DNA of 64,000 bases from Picosynechococcus sp. PCC 7003 (GTDB lineage: Bacteria; Cyanobacteriota; Cyanobacteriia; Cyanobacteriales; MRBY01). The DNA is taken from the NCBI RefSeq assembly GCF_001693255.1, contig NZ_CP016474.1, forward strand, positions 2,870,661 to 2,934,660, written 5' to 3'. The notes under the pieces were generated by a model that searched no databases, was not told the DNA's origin, and worked only from the letters and a program-made list of their open reading frames with translations. Positions 55,550 to 63,693 of the stretch are shown piece by piece. The position numbers and the translations under genes are program-made. The first letter of the stretch is position 1, and each line of letters opens with the position of its first letter.

Positions 55550-57208
55550 ATGACTTTTTTCTGGCAGAATGGTGACCTGGCTGCGAGTCAAGGGATCAGC
55601 TTTGAGCCGCCGATTTTTCTGGATGGTCAGACGCCCCTCACCCAGGCGATCGCCCTCATGATGGGTCAGGAAAAAGATTCTCCCCAAAGTTGTTTGATCA
55701 TTACAGAGGGGGAACAGATGGTGGGGATTTTGACGGAGCGAGACTTAGTGCGATTGTCCCTCTCTCCGAAAGCACTCCACCAAACCTTGGTACGGGACAT
55801 TATGACTAGCCCAGTGGTGACCGTCGAGGACAAAAATTCAATCGACGTTTTTTCGGCCTATAACTTGATGCGACGGCACCAGATCCGCCATTTGCCAGTC
55901 GTTGATGAACAGCAGCGGGTGATCGGGGTTACAACCCTGAGTCTATTGCGACAGGCGTTGCATTTGGGATATTTTCTCCGGTTTCGGGAAGTGCGAGAGG
56001 TGATGTCCGGTCAGGTGATTTCCGTTCCGCCAGAAACCTCCGTCCTTGAAGTGGCGCAACTAATGGCGAGGCGACGGATTAGCTGTGTGGTAGTGGCCAT
56101 CGAAGCGGGATATTTTTTCAAGCCCATCGGCATCATTACAGAACGGGATATCGTCAAATTGCAAGGCTCTGGGGTTGATTTAGAAGCTTTGGGTGCTGGG
56201 GAAGTGATGAGTGCGCCCCTCATTCAGTTGCATCCGGGAGATTCCCTGGCGATCGCCCACGAAAAACTCCAACGGCACCAGGTACGGCGGATTGTTGTCA
56301 CTGGGAAGGAAGGGGAATTACAGGGCATTTTGACGGAAAGTAATCTCTCCCAAATCCTCGATCCCCTAGAACTGTTCGGGATGTTAGAAATTTTGCAGCA
56401 TCGCGTGAACCAACTGAGTGAGGACCGCGATCGCCTTTTGCCCCACAAAAAGCTCCACCTCCAGCAAGCCCTCAAAAACGACGAATTTTTACTCTATTAC
56501 CAACCCCAACTCGACACCGCAAGCCAACGGATCATTGGGGCGGAAGTGTTGGTGCGTTGGCAGTCCCCAGAACGGGGTTTGGTGTCACCGGGAGAATTTA
56601 TCCCCCTCGCAGAAATGACAGGCTTTATTGTGCCCCTGGGGGAATGGATCCTCAAGGCCGCCTGTACCCAAGCCGTTCAATGGCAACAACGGGGTTTGCC
56701 TCCCTTGCAAATTTCCGTCAATCTTTCGAGTAAGCAACTACAAAGTCCCCAACTGGTGCCCTGCCTCAAGGCAATTTTGGCGGAAACAGGTCTTGGGGCC
56801 CGCTGGCTCAAACTGGAACTGACCGAGAGCGCCCTGGTAGAAAATGTCGATTTTACAATGGCCCAATTTCGGCTGATTAAGGAACTAGGGGTGGCGATCG
56901 CCATTGACGACTTTGGGACGGGTTATGCCTCCCTGGGATATCTACAACATTTCCCCTTCGATACCCTTAAAATTGACCGCTGCTTTGTGGAAAATATCCA
57001 CCAAAATCCTAAAAATGCCGCCATCACCAAAGCCTTGATCAACATGGCCCAACAGCTTAACTTCTCGGTCATCGCCGAAGGAGTAGAAACGGCTGAAGAA
57101 ATGGAATTTTTACGGCAACACCACTGCCACACATTCCAGGGCTTTTTCATCAGTCGCCCCCTACCAGCGGCGGCCTTCGAAACATTTTTAGCAAATTATC
57201 CAGCCTAG
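55550..57208 (+). CDS. Four-CBS-domain protein with C-terminal EAL phosphodiesterase
   Basis: 552 residues from the ATG at 55550 (SD CGGAGA); the frame opens at 55505. Four CBS motifs fill about residues 15-275 (for example ILTERDLVRLSLSP, RDIMTSPVVTVEDKN, VREVMSGQVISVPP, GIITERDIVKLQGSG). The EAL domain follows (about 305-550) with EVLVRWQSP in place of EALLRW. LELTES, DDFGTGYASLGYL and KIDRCFV plus AEGVET give the metal and catalytic residues. A c-di-GMP phosphodiesterase is expected. No GGDEF domain is present. CBS pairs bind adenine nucleotides, so energy-state control of c-di-GMP breakdown is plausible. Confidence 0.92.
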   Translation: MTFFWQNGDLAASQGISFEPPIFLDGQTPLTQAIALMMGQEKDSPQSCLIITEGEQMVGILTERDLVRLSLSPKALHQTLVRDIMTSPVVTVEDKNSIDVFSAYNLMRRHQIRHLPVVDEQQRVIGVTTLSLLRQALHLGYFLRFREVREVMSGQVISVPPETSVLEVAQLMARRRISCVVVAIEAGYFFKPIGIITERDIVKLQGSGVDLEALGAGEVMSAPLIQLHPGDSLAIAHEKLQRHQVRRIVVTGKEGELQGILTESNLSQILDPLELFGMLEILQHRVNQLSEDRDRLLPHKKLHLQQALKNDEFLLYYQPQLDTASQRIIGAEVLVRWQSPERGLVSPGEFIPLAEMTGFIVPLGEWILKAACTQAVQWQQRGLPPLQISVNLSSKQLQSPQLVPCLKAILAETGLGARWLKLELTESALVENVDFTMAQFRLIKELGVAIAIDDFGTGYASLGYLQHFPFDTLKIDRCFVENIHQNPKNAAITKALINMAQQLNFSVIAEGVETAEEMEFLRQHHCHTFQGFFISRPLPAAAFETFLANYPA

Positions 57209-57341
57209 AACTCCGAAACATTACGAAACCCAGTCGTCGTTGCCCGTTCCCCCAGGGAAACGGTTATGCTGAAATTGCGAAATATCCGCCCCGGTCTGCG
57301 GGGTTCGCCCCCAGTGATTCACGTCCTATCGAGAAATAGCC

Positions 57342-58589
57342 ATGATGCAAGTCGGACTGCAAGCGCGCCTCAGTGATGCCCATTTGGATGCTACCCAAAC
57401 CCAAAGCCAACGGCAGCTTTCCCTCTCCATTGGGGCGATCGCCAGTGATTTTCAAGACGCCACTCTGCCCCTCAATCTCTGTTTAGTGCTGGATCACAGT
57501 GGTTCGATGGCTGGGCAACCCCTTCGCACGGTCAAGGAAGCCGCCATAGAATTGGTCGATCAACTGCGGGAAGGCGATCGCCTCTCGGTCATTGCCTTTG
57601 ATCACAAAGCAAAGGTGATTGTCCCCAACCAAGATGTCACCGATAAAGCCCACATTAAAGCCCAGATCAACCGCCTTGAGGCCGCCGGGGGCACCTGTAT
57701 CGACGATGGCATTAAGCTTGGGTTACAGGAACTAGCCAACAGCCCCGGCAAACGCGCCGCCCAGGTGTTTATGCTCACCGACGGGGAAAATGAACATGGT
57801 GACAATGGCCGCTGTTTAGAAATTGCCGCCGTTGCCGCCGAACATGGTGTGACCCTCAGTAGCCTTGGGTTTGGTGAGAACTGGAACCAGGACGTCCTCG
57901 AAAAAATTGCTGATGCCGCCAATGGCAGTTTGGCCTTTATCGAAACGCCGGATCAAGCCCTCGTAGAATTTGAACGACTCCTCCAACGGGCGCAATCGGT
58001 CGGTTTAACCAATGCCCAACTCCTTTTGCAACTGTCCCCTGGCAGTCGTTTAGCAGACCTCAAGCCCCTCGCCCAGGTGGCTCCAGAAACCATTGAATTG
58101 CCAGTGGTCAAGGAAGGCGATTTCTACGGTGTCCGCCTTGGGGATCTATTAACCGAAGCCCCCCGGATCATTTTGGCGAATCTATATATTGACCAACTCC
58201 CCCCCGGCAACCAAACCATTGCCCAGGCCCAAGTCCGTTACGACGACCCAGCCACGGGCCAAACCCGGCTTATTTCAGAGGCCGTTCCGATCACCGTCGC
58301 TGTCCAAGAAAACTATCAACCGGCTCCGAATCCTGTGGTGCAGCAATCGATTCTCGCCCTCGCCAAGTACCGACAAACCCAACTAGCCGAAGACAAACTC
58401 AAAGCCGGCGATCGCCAAGGGGCTGCAACCCTCCTCCAAACCGCAGCGAAAACGGCGATTCAATTGGGCGATACCAATGCGGCCACTGTCCTCCAGCAAA
58501 ATGCGACCCAACTCCAAGGGGGCCAAGACCTCTCCGAAGGCGATCGCAAACGTACCCGCATCGCCGCAAAGACAATGATCCAGCCTTAA
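57342..58589 (+). CDS. von Willebrand factor A-domain protein
   Basis: 415 residues. The vWA domain (about 40-220) has the MIDAS pattern DHSGSM (about 50-55), with T in GGTCID and D in MLTDGENEHGD. The C-terminus (about 330-415) is helical and rich in Ala, Gln and Thr with EAVPITVAVQENYQPAPNPVVQQSIL before it. It resembles cytosolic vWA proteins with the YfbK/Ca-activated-channel-type layout. The partner is unknown. It is followed convergently by the S4 gene. Confidence 0.85.
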   Translation: MMQVGLQARLSDAHLDATQTQSQRQLSLSIGAIASDFQDATLPLNLCLVLDHSGSMAGQPLRTVKEAAIELVDQLREGDRLSVIAFDHKAKVIVPNQDVTDKAHIKAQINRLEAAGGTCIDDGIKLGLQELANSPGKRAAQVFMLTDGENEHGDNGRCLEIAAVAAEHGVTLSSLGFGENWNQDVLEKIADAANGSLAFIETPDQALVEFERLLQRAQSVGLTNAQLLLQLSPGSRLADLKPLAQVAPETIELPVVKEGDFYGVRLGDLLTEAPRIILANLYIDQLPPGNQTIAQAQVRYDDPATGQTRLISEAVPITVAVQENYQPAPNPVVQQSILALAKYRQTQLAEDKLKAGDRQGAATLLQTAAKTAIQLGDTNAATVLQQNATQLQGGQDLSEGDRKRTRIAAKTMIQP

Positions 58590-58605
58590 TTTTTAGGAAA
58601 CAATC

Positions 58606-58821
58606 CTACTCGTCAAATTCCACCTGAAGCGTTGTCTCCTCAAAGGTGACGAGATCTCCGTGGCGTAATTTCCGTTTGCGGCGGGTTTCCGTTTCTCCAT
58701 TGACCTCCACGAAGCCCCCCTGGATGACCATTTTGGCCTGGCCCCCCGTCGCCACAAGGTTCATAATCTTCAGAAATTGATCAAGCTGAATTGTGGGTTC
58801 AGCGGTGGGTGTTTGGGTCAT
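58606..58821 (-). CDS. S4-domain RNA-binding protein (YlmH/YaaA-like small)
   Basis: 71 residues from the ATG at 58819-58821. The S4 fold is seen from LDQFLKIMNLVATGGQAKMVIQGGFVEVNGETETRRKRKLRHGDLV. It has the conserved GxxxVNG and RKxKL features of YbcJ/YaaA-type stand-alone S4 proteins, which bind structured RNA. The gene starts 23 nt after the dienelactone hydrolase stop, on the same strand, and may be co-transcribed with it. Confidence 0.87.
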   Translation of the reverse strand: MTQTPTAEPTIQLDQFLKIMNLVATGGQAKMVIQGGFVEVNGETETRRKRKLRHGDLVTFEETTLQVEFDE

Positions 58822-58844
58822 GGGGATTAGACGAAAACAAAAAA

Positions 58845-59582
58845 CTAGAGGGTTTCGGCAAAGAGGATTTGCACCTCCTGCCATGCCGCTTGGGCGGCCT
58901 GTTCATTGTAACTGGCGCGGCGATCGCAAAAGAAGCCATGATCCGCCCCTTCATAGCGAAAAATTTGGTAATCGACTTGGTGCGTTTTTAGAGCCGTCTC
59001 GATCTGATCCACCTGGGCCGTCGGAATAGAAGCATCGGCCATCCCAAAAAAGCCATAGAGTTTGCCTTGGATCTTAGGGGTGTAGTCGAGGGTTGTCTGG
59101 GTCGGTTCCCCAGGACACCAGGTGGTAATGCCCGCACCATAAAAAGACGCCGTCGCCTTAATCTCCGGCAGACTCGCCCCCAAATAGGTCACGTGACCGC
59201 CAAAGCAAAAGCCAATGCTACCAACCCCCGTGGGCTTCACCTGGGGCAGACCGTAAAGATAATCAATGGTCGCCTGGAGATCACTGAGGAGTTCTGTGGC
59301 CTTGGTTTGTTCTTTGTATTGCCGTCCGACTTGCACATCCTCTGGCGTATATCCCGCTTCAAACCCTGGGGCCAACCGTTGATAAATTGCCGGGGCGATC
59401 GCCACATAGCCTAAGCGAGCAATGCGGTCGGTGACATCGCGAATGTGGGCATTGACCCCAAAAATTTCCTGCACCACAATTACAGCGGGCAGAGGTTCCG
59501 TACTGACTGGATAGCTCAAGTAAGCGGCAATCTGGAGATCGCCATTGGGAATTTGCACCGTTTCTGTTTGGAGTGGGGGCAT
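58845..59582 (-). CDS. Dienelactone hydrolase family protein
   Basis: 245 residues from the ATG at 59580-59582 (a GTG is one codon upstream). The catalytic triad is Cys in GFCFGG (about 127), Asp in GMADASIP and His in GADHGFFCDRR. The CFGG nucleophile is typical of dienelactone hydrolases. The N-terminal signal-less protein acts in the cytoplasm; the substrate is unknown. An ISAs1 element sits only 3 nt upstream of the start codon, and the ATG lies inside the 10-bp target duplication, so the native ribosome-binding site and promoter are now 1.2 kb away. Expression may be changed or lost. Confidence 0.88.
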   Translation of the reverse strand: MPPLQTETVQIPNGDLQIAAYLSYPVSTEPLPAVIVVQEIFGVNAHIRDVTDRIARLGYVAIAPAIYQRLAPGFEAGYTPEDVQVGRQYKEQTKATELLSDLQATIDYLYGLPQVKPTGVGSIGFCFGGHVTYLGASLPEIKATASFYGAGITTWCPGEPTQTTLDYTPKIQGKLYGFFGMADASIPTAQVDQIETALKTHQVDYQIFRYEGADHGFFCDRRASYNEQAAQAAWQEVQILFAETL

Positions 59583-59585
59583 CAC
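59576..59585 (+). repeat. Left target-site duplication of the ISAs1 element
   Basis: GGGGCATCAC, identical to 60816-60825. Contains the start codon of the dienelactone hydrolase gene on the minus strand. Confidence 0.93.
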
Positions 59586-60815
59586 CAGGGGCTACGCATC
59601 TAAAAAAAGGTGTAGAAAGGAGGAAAGAGGAAAAATGTGAAAAGAATGGCATCCCTATTTAACAACGAAGTTCTCAAAGCCAGTATTGACAAGCACTTTG
59701 GAGAAATAGAAGACCCAAGAGTAGAACGTACACGGGCACACTACTTAGTCGATATCATCGTTATCGCTCTTTTTGCCACTATATCAGGAGCCGATAGTTG
59801 GGTAGGAATCGAAACCTATGGAAATTCCAAAGAAGAATGGCTCAGGCAATTTCTCGAGTTGCCCAACGGCATCCCCTCCCATAATACTTGTGCCAGGGTA
59901 TTTGCCAGATTAGACTCAGAACAATTAGAAGCAGAATTTCGCAACTGGGTAGGGACAATAGCAGGAAAGCTCTCAGCTCAGGTCATTGCCATAGATGGAA
60001 AAGCTTCACGAGGCTCCTACGATAGGGAAAAAGGCATTAAAGACCTACAACTGGTCAGTGCTTGGGCAACGTCATCTCGTCTAGTGTTAGGACAAGAGGC
60101 TGTGGAAACAAAATCCAATGAAATTACAGCCATTCCTCAACTACTCGCACAACTAGAGCTCAAAGGATGTATTGTGACCATCGATGCCATGGGCACTCAA
60201 AAGAAAATCGCCCAACAGATTTGTCAAGCTAAAGCAGACTATATTCTGGCTCTCAAGGGCAACCAGGGTAGATTGTTTAAAGCAGTAAAAACCTGGTTTG
60301 AAAAGCAAAGAGAATCTGCCAAAGAATGGCGAGAAACGGGATGGCATCAGACGGAGAAGGGACATCAGCGTCTAGAAACCAGAACAATCTGGCAAATTCC
60401 AGCATCTCATGTTTTGCCTCAAGAGTTACGGGAGCCTTGGCAGCAACTCCGTACCATCGTCATTGTGGAAGGAACTCGTCAACTTTGGCATAAGACTACT
60501 CACGAAATCCGCTTCTTTATCAGTTCTATAGAAGCGACAAATCAGGAGTTTGCCAGTCATATTCGCAATCACTGGGGAATTGAAAATCAGCTTCATTGGT
60601 GTCTTGACGTGGTCTTTGGAGAAGATAATTCTCGAATTCGCCAAGGTCATTCGGCTCGTAATATGAGCCTAATGAGGCGGTTCACGTTGAATCTGCTTCG
60701 TCAGGAGACTTCTCAAACCAGCCTCACCATGAAGCGTTACAAGGCTGCCATGGACAATGGTTTTTTACTTAAAATCCTTGCTGACTCTGGTTTTATTTTA
60801 GATGCGTAGCCCCTG
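59586..60815 (+). mobile_element. ISAs1-family insertion sequence, intact
   Basis: The 1230-bp element has 20-bp perfect terminal inverted repeats (59586-59605 and 60796-60815, beginning CAGGGGCTACGC). It is flanked by a 10-bp direct repeat GGGGCATCAC at 59576-59585 and 60816-60825. One transposase gene fills it, and its stop lies inside the right repeat. There is no HIP1. Identical ends and a perfect target duplication indicate recent insertion. Confidence 0.95.
59637..60809 (+). CDS. ISAs1-family transposase (DDE)
   Basis: 390 residues with a GTG start at 59637 after AGGAAAGAGG; an ATG at 59646 is possible. An N-terminal DDE_Tnp_1-associated region (FGEIEDPRVERTRAHYLVDIIVIALFATISGADSW) is followed by the catalytic part. 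DDE residues are likely D in AIDGKASRGS, D in VTIDAMGTQ, and E in HWGIENQLHWCLDVVFGED. The C-terminal NHWGIENQLHWCLDV and RHS-type LNLLR are typical of ISAs1/H-repeat transposases. The frame is intact. The stop lies in the right inverted repeat. Confidence 0.95.
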   Translation: MKRMASLFNNEVLKASIDKHFGEIEDPRVERTRAHYLVDIIVIALFATISGADSWVGIETYGNSKEEWLRQFLELPNGIPSHNTCARVFARLDSEQLEAEFRNWVGTIAGKLSAQVIAIDGKASRGSYDREKGIKDLQLVSAWATSSRLVLGQEAVETKSNEITAIPQLLAQLELKGCIVTIDAMGTQKKIAQQICQAKADYILALKGNQGRLFKAVKTWFEKQRESAKEWRETGWHQTEKGHQRLETRTIWQIPASHVLPQELREPWQQLRTIVIVEGTRQLWHKTTHEIRFFISSIEATNQEFASHIRNHWGIENQLHWCLDVVFGEDNSRIRQGHSARNMSLMRRFTLNLLRQETSQTSLTMKRYKAAMDNGFLLKILADSGFILDA

Positions 60816-60825
60816 GGGGCATCAC
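60816..60825 (+). repeat. Right target-site duplication of the ISAs1 element
   Basis: GGGGCATCAC, identical to 59576-59585. Confidence 0.93.
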
Positions 60826-60899
60826 AAAAGCACTGAATAAATAACTTCGCCGTTTCCATTTTAGAAGGTATGCCCTTGGCGATCGCCTTAACCAGAGCC

Positions 60900-60928
60900 A
60901 AAAAAAGAGAGAGAAATACTCCCTCTCA
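60900..60928 (-). terminator. Rho-independent terminator of the M23 peptidase gene
   Basis: On the minus strand, GAGAG/CTCTC (about 60923-60927, 60907-60911) is followed by seven T residues. Confidence 0.65.
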
Positions 60929-60965
60929 GATAAATGTATGAAACTTAAAGACTAGATATTCCGCC

Positions 60966-63047
60966 CTAGCGCTTCGGTAGGAAGGCCATCGGGTTCACTG
61001 CTCCCTGACCCTTGGGATGAATCTCAAAGTGGAGGTGCGGGCCAGTACTGAAACCAGTGCTACCCATGGCTGAAATTTGTTGGCCTTGTTTGACCTGTTG
61101 GCCTTTGCGCACCATGATCCGGCTATTGTGGGCATATAGCGTCACACTACCATCACCGTGACGAATCTTGACGAGGTTGCCGTAGCCGCCGGAGTTCCAG
61201 CCAGCCGTAATCACTTCACCACTGGCCGCCGCAAAAATTGGCGTACCTGTGGGAGCAGCGATATCAATTCCTCGGTGCATCCGACCCCAACGGGGGCCAT
61301 AACCAGAGGTAAAGGTTCCCTTCGCCGGCCAAATATAACCATTGAAGATTTCAGCGCCTGGTAAATATTCATCGGGAGAGGCTAGGGGCGGTAGATCCGG
61401 GCTCACGGTTTCACCGATGGATAGGCGCAGAAGCGCGTTATAGTTGGCGACGTTGCCAGGAGAAGCTGCGGCAATTTCCTGGGGAGCTTCGGGGACTGCT
61501 ACTGTGCGGGCAGCAGAAGTTTCAGGTTGGCCCTGCCATTCTGGGTTAACCACTACGGGAGCCGGGGCCGCAGCGCGCTCATTGCTAGCGCGCTCATTGC
61601 TGGTGAATTCGACATTAGGAGCCGGAACCTTGAGGGCAATGGGCGTTGATTGTTGTTGATATTCTCGACGCAGCCGTGCGATGTCAGTTTTAAGCTTTTC
61701 TACGGCGGCTTCCGTTGTGATTTGGTCACTCTCTGCTGCTACTGCAGAACCAGTCTCTACCTGCAATTTGGGTTGCGGCAGGGAAACTGCATTCGCTAGG
61801 GTTGCACTGTTGCGATTCACGCCTTGGGTTACCTCCGTTTGGGGAACAAGGGCCACAAATTCTTTTTGGGGCTGGGGTCGTTGGGCGCGGGCCGGAATCG
61901 TCAGTCTTTGGTTGACGTAGATTACGTTGGGATTGAGCAGCTTATTGGCGGCAATCAATTCACGTCCTGAGATGCCATAACGACGGGCGATCGCATACAA
62001 AGTTTCCCCAGGACGAACCACATGGCTTTTGGGTACGGCATTGGTATTTGCTGCAACTAACACTTCCGCTGGAGCTGTCGGCGCGACGGCCTTCTCTTGG
62101 GGACGCACCAGGGGGGTTGAAGCATTGCTTTGGGCCGGAGGAATAGTCAGGGTGACGGAACGGGCCTGTTCTGTTTTTTCTTCTTTTTTCGCTTCCAATA
62201 CCAATTCCGGGGTCGGAGATTGGAGCTTGGGGGGTTCCGGTAAACGCTGTGGGCTAGAGACGGCGTTGTTGGCAATCAAGGTTTCTGGTGTGGGCTCTGC
62301 CTTCGCTGTGGGCGCACTGAAGTCCTGGGGTTTCGGCACAGGAATCGTAACGACGCCCTTAGGAGCCGCAGTGGGAGCCTGGGGGGTCAAAGCAGTGGAG
62401 CTAACTAAGGTTTCGGGTTGAGATGCCTCTGTTTCTGCCTCAAAAATCACCTTTTCCACAGGCTGGCTTTTTAGGGCTTGAATACTTTCGACGAGTTTAT
62501 CTTGTTCGGCGCGTAACGTAGCGGTAGGTGCGTCGGCCTCAAGGCGGACGGAGTCGGCATCCATGAGGGCTTGGGAAGGAAGCTCAAGGGCGGCAACTTC
62601 AACGCTGGGCTTGGGGAGCGTGGGTTGCTCGCTGGGGGCGATCGCCGGAGAGTCAATCTCATAACGGGCGATCTGCTGTTGGGAAGGGGCTGGAATTTTT
62701 AGTGCTTGCCCAACCACTAAAGTACTTTCGACAGTGAGATCGTTTAAGGTGGCGATCGCTTCGGGGGCAACGCCATATCGTTGAGCAATGGACCAAAACG
62801 TATCAGCTTCAGCAACGATGTGCTTGATGGCGGGTAGTTCAGGCTCAACCCTACTGACAGAATTTGAACTTACAGCAGCGACGAGTTGGGGGGATTCGAC
62901 CTCCGGAGCCGTTGCTAAAGTAACTGGAGCAGGAATCATAAAAGTTTCTCCTTGGGAAAAAAGACGGTCTGTTTGTGAATTGGGCAAAGCCGTTGCTTCT
63001 GTGGTCAACACCGGGATATCGGTGGTGATAGTTCCTGGGGCTCTCAA
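60966..63047 (-). CDS. LysM-M23 peptidoglycan endopeptidase (NlpD-like), N-terminus uncertain
   Basis: 693 residues from a TTG at 63045-63047. Two LysM domains (about 73-120, DTFWSIAQRYGV; about 342-390, ETLYAIARRYGI) bind peptidoglycan. A linker rich in Ala, Pro and Glu follows each. The C-terminal M23 domain (about 560-690) has HRGID, YAHNS and HLHFEIHP, the zinc-ligand set HxxxD and HxH, so it should be active. The reading frame stays open upstream to a stop near 63225 but has no usable start codon other than the TTG, and the natural N-terminus seems to lie in another frame (see 63044-63253). A frameshift or sequence error is likely. Confidence 0.85.
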   Translation of the reverse strand: MRAPGTITTDIPVLTTEATALPNSQTDRLFSQGETFMIPAPVTLATAPEVESPQLVAAVSSNSVSRVEPELPAIKHIVAEADTFWSIAQRYGVAPEAIATLNDLTVESTLVVGQALKIPAPSQQQIARYEIDSPAIAPSEQPTLPKPSVEVAALELPSQALMDADSVRLEADAPTATLRAEQDKLVESIQALKSQPVEKVIFEAETEASQPETLVSSTALTPQAPTAAPKGVVTIPVPKPQDFSAPTAKAEPTPETLIANNAVSSPQRLPEPPKLQSPTPELVLEAKKEEKTEQARSVTLTIPPAQSNASTPLVRPQEKAVAPTAPAEVLVAANTNAVPKSHVVRPGETLYAIARRYGISGRELIAANKLLNPNVIYVNQRLTIPARAQRPQPQKEFVALVPQTEVTQGVNRNSATLANAVSLPQPKLQVETGSAVAAESDQITTEAAVEKLKTDIARLRREYQQQSTPIALKVPAPNVEFTSNERASNERAAAPAPVVVNPEWQGQPETSAARTVAVPEAPQEIAAASPGNVANYNALLRLSIGETVSPDLPPLASPDEYLPGAEIFNGYIWPAKGTFTSGYGPRWGRMHRGIDIAAPTGTPIFAAASGEVITAGWNSGGYGNLVKIRHGDGSVTLYAHNSRIMVRKGQQVKQGQQISAMGSTGFSTGPHLHFEIHPKGQGAVNPMAFLPKR

Positions 63048-63253
63048 TGTGAGGCCGAAGAATCTGAGAAGTGAGGCACGTTTTCCGGAGGGCCAACAAT
63101 ACTCCAGGGGGAGCAGGCTTGTTGGAAAACAGATGCTTGGTTTGACTTTACCGACGTTGCCAAAGCGGCAGTACCTCTCGGGGATACAATGCGGTGCTTT
63201 TGGGATACGTCCTTCAAAAACAACCTCCTACTTGTGTCGAGCAGTGGTTTCAT
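63044..63253 (-). other. Likely original N-terminus of the M23 peptidase in a shifted frame
   Basis: ATG at 63251-63253 opens 69 codons with a basic N-terminus (MKPLLDTSRRLFLKDV then SPRGTAALATSVK), ending at TGA overlapping the TTG at 63047. In the peptidase frame the same DNA reads GKRASLLRFFGLTLRAPG, which looks like the membrane/signal segment. A single indel between about 63100 and 63200 would join the two into a protein with a normal cytoplasmic N-terminus and signal. Chance overlap is the alternative. Confidence 0.45.
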
Positions 63254-63693
63254 TCTGCTTCAACTGAAACAATTGAAGTAACAATTCTACCAACTTCTCG
63301 TGATTGAGATCACTTGAATTGGACATTTGGTGAATGTCTAGGAAAGGTTACCCTGGTTTCTTCTTTTTAACAAGTCTGCGTTGATATATTTTGATTTTTC
63401 TGGGGGAAAAACACCGTCATTAATGGGTAGTCCAGGATACAAAACAAGGGCTATTTCAGTTAATATTTGGTTGCACTTTTCCCCAATGGCGATCGCCTAG
63501 CATATTTTTGGGATTTTGACAGCTTCTATGGGCCAGATGCTTATTTAGTAAGCTTTTTGGAATTTTTAAGATTGCATTTAGCGATAGTATTTTTGTTTTA
63601 AAAGAGTGAGAGTCCCACCCATTCAGGGGAGATTCGTTAATGTTTTCGAAGCACGACGAAAGAGCGGTGATAGAAATATCTTATCGAGGAAAA
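63254..63693. other. Gene-free stretch between the M23 gene and trmL
   Basis: 440 nt, AT-rich, no supported gene. A HIP1 octamer is at about 63488. The promoter of the M23 peptidase gene should be in the left part. Confidence 0.5.
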
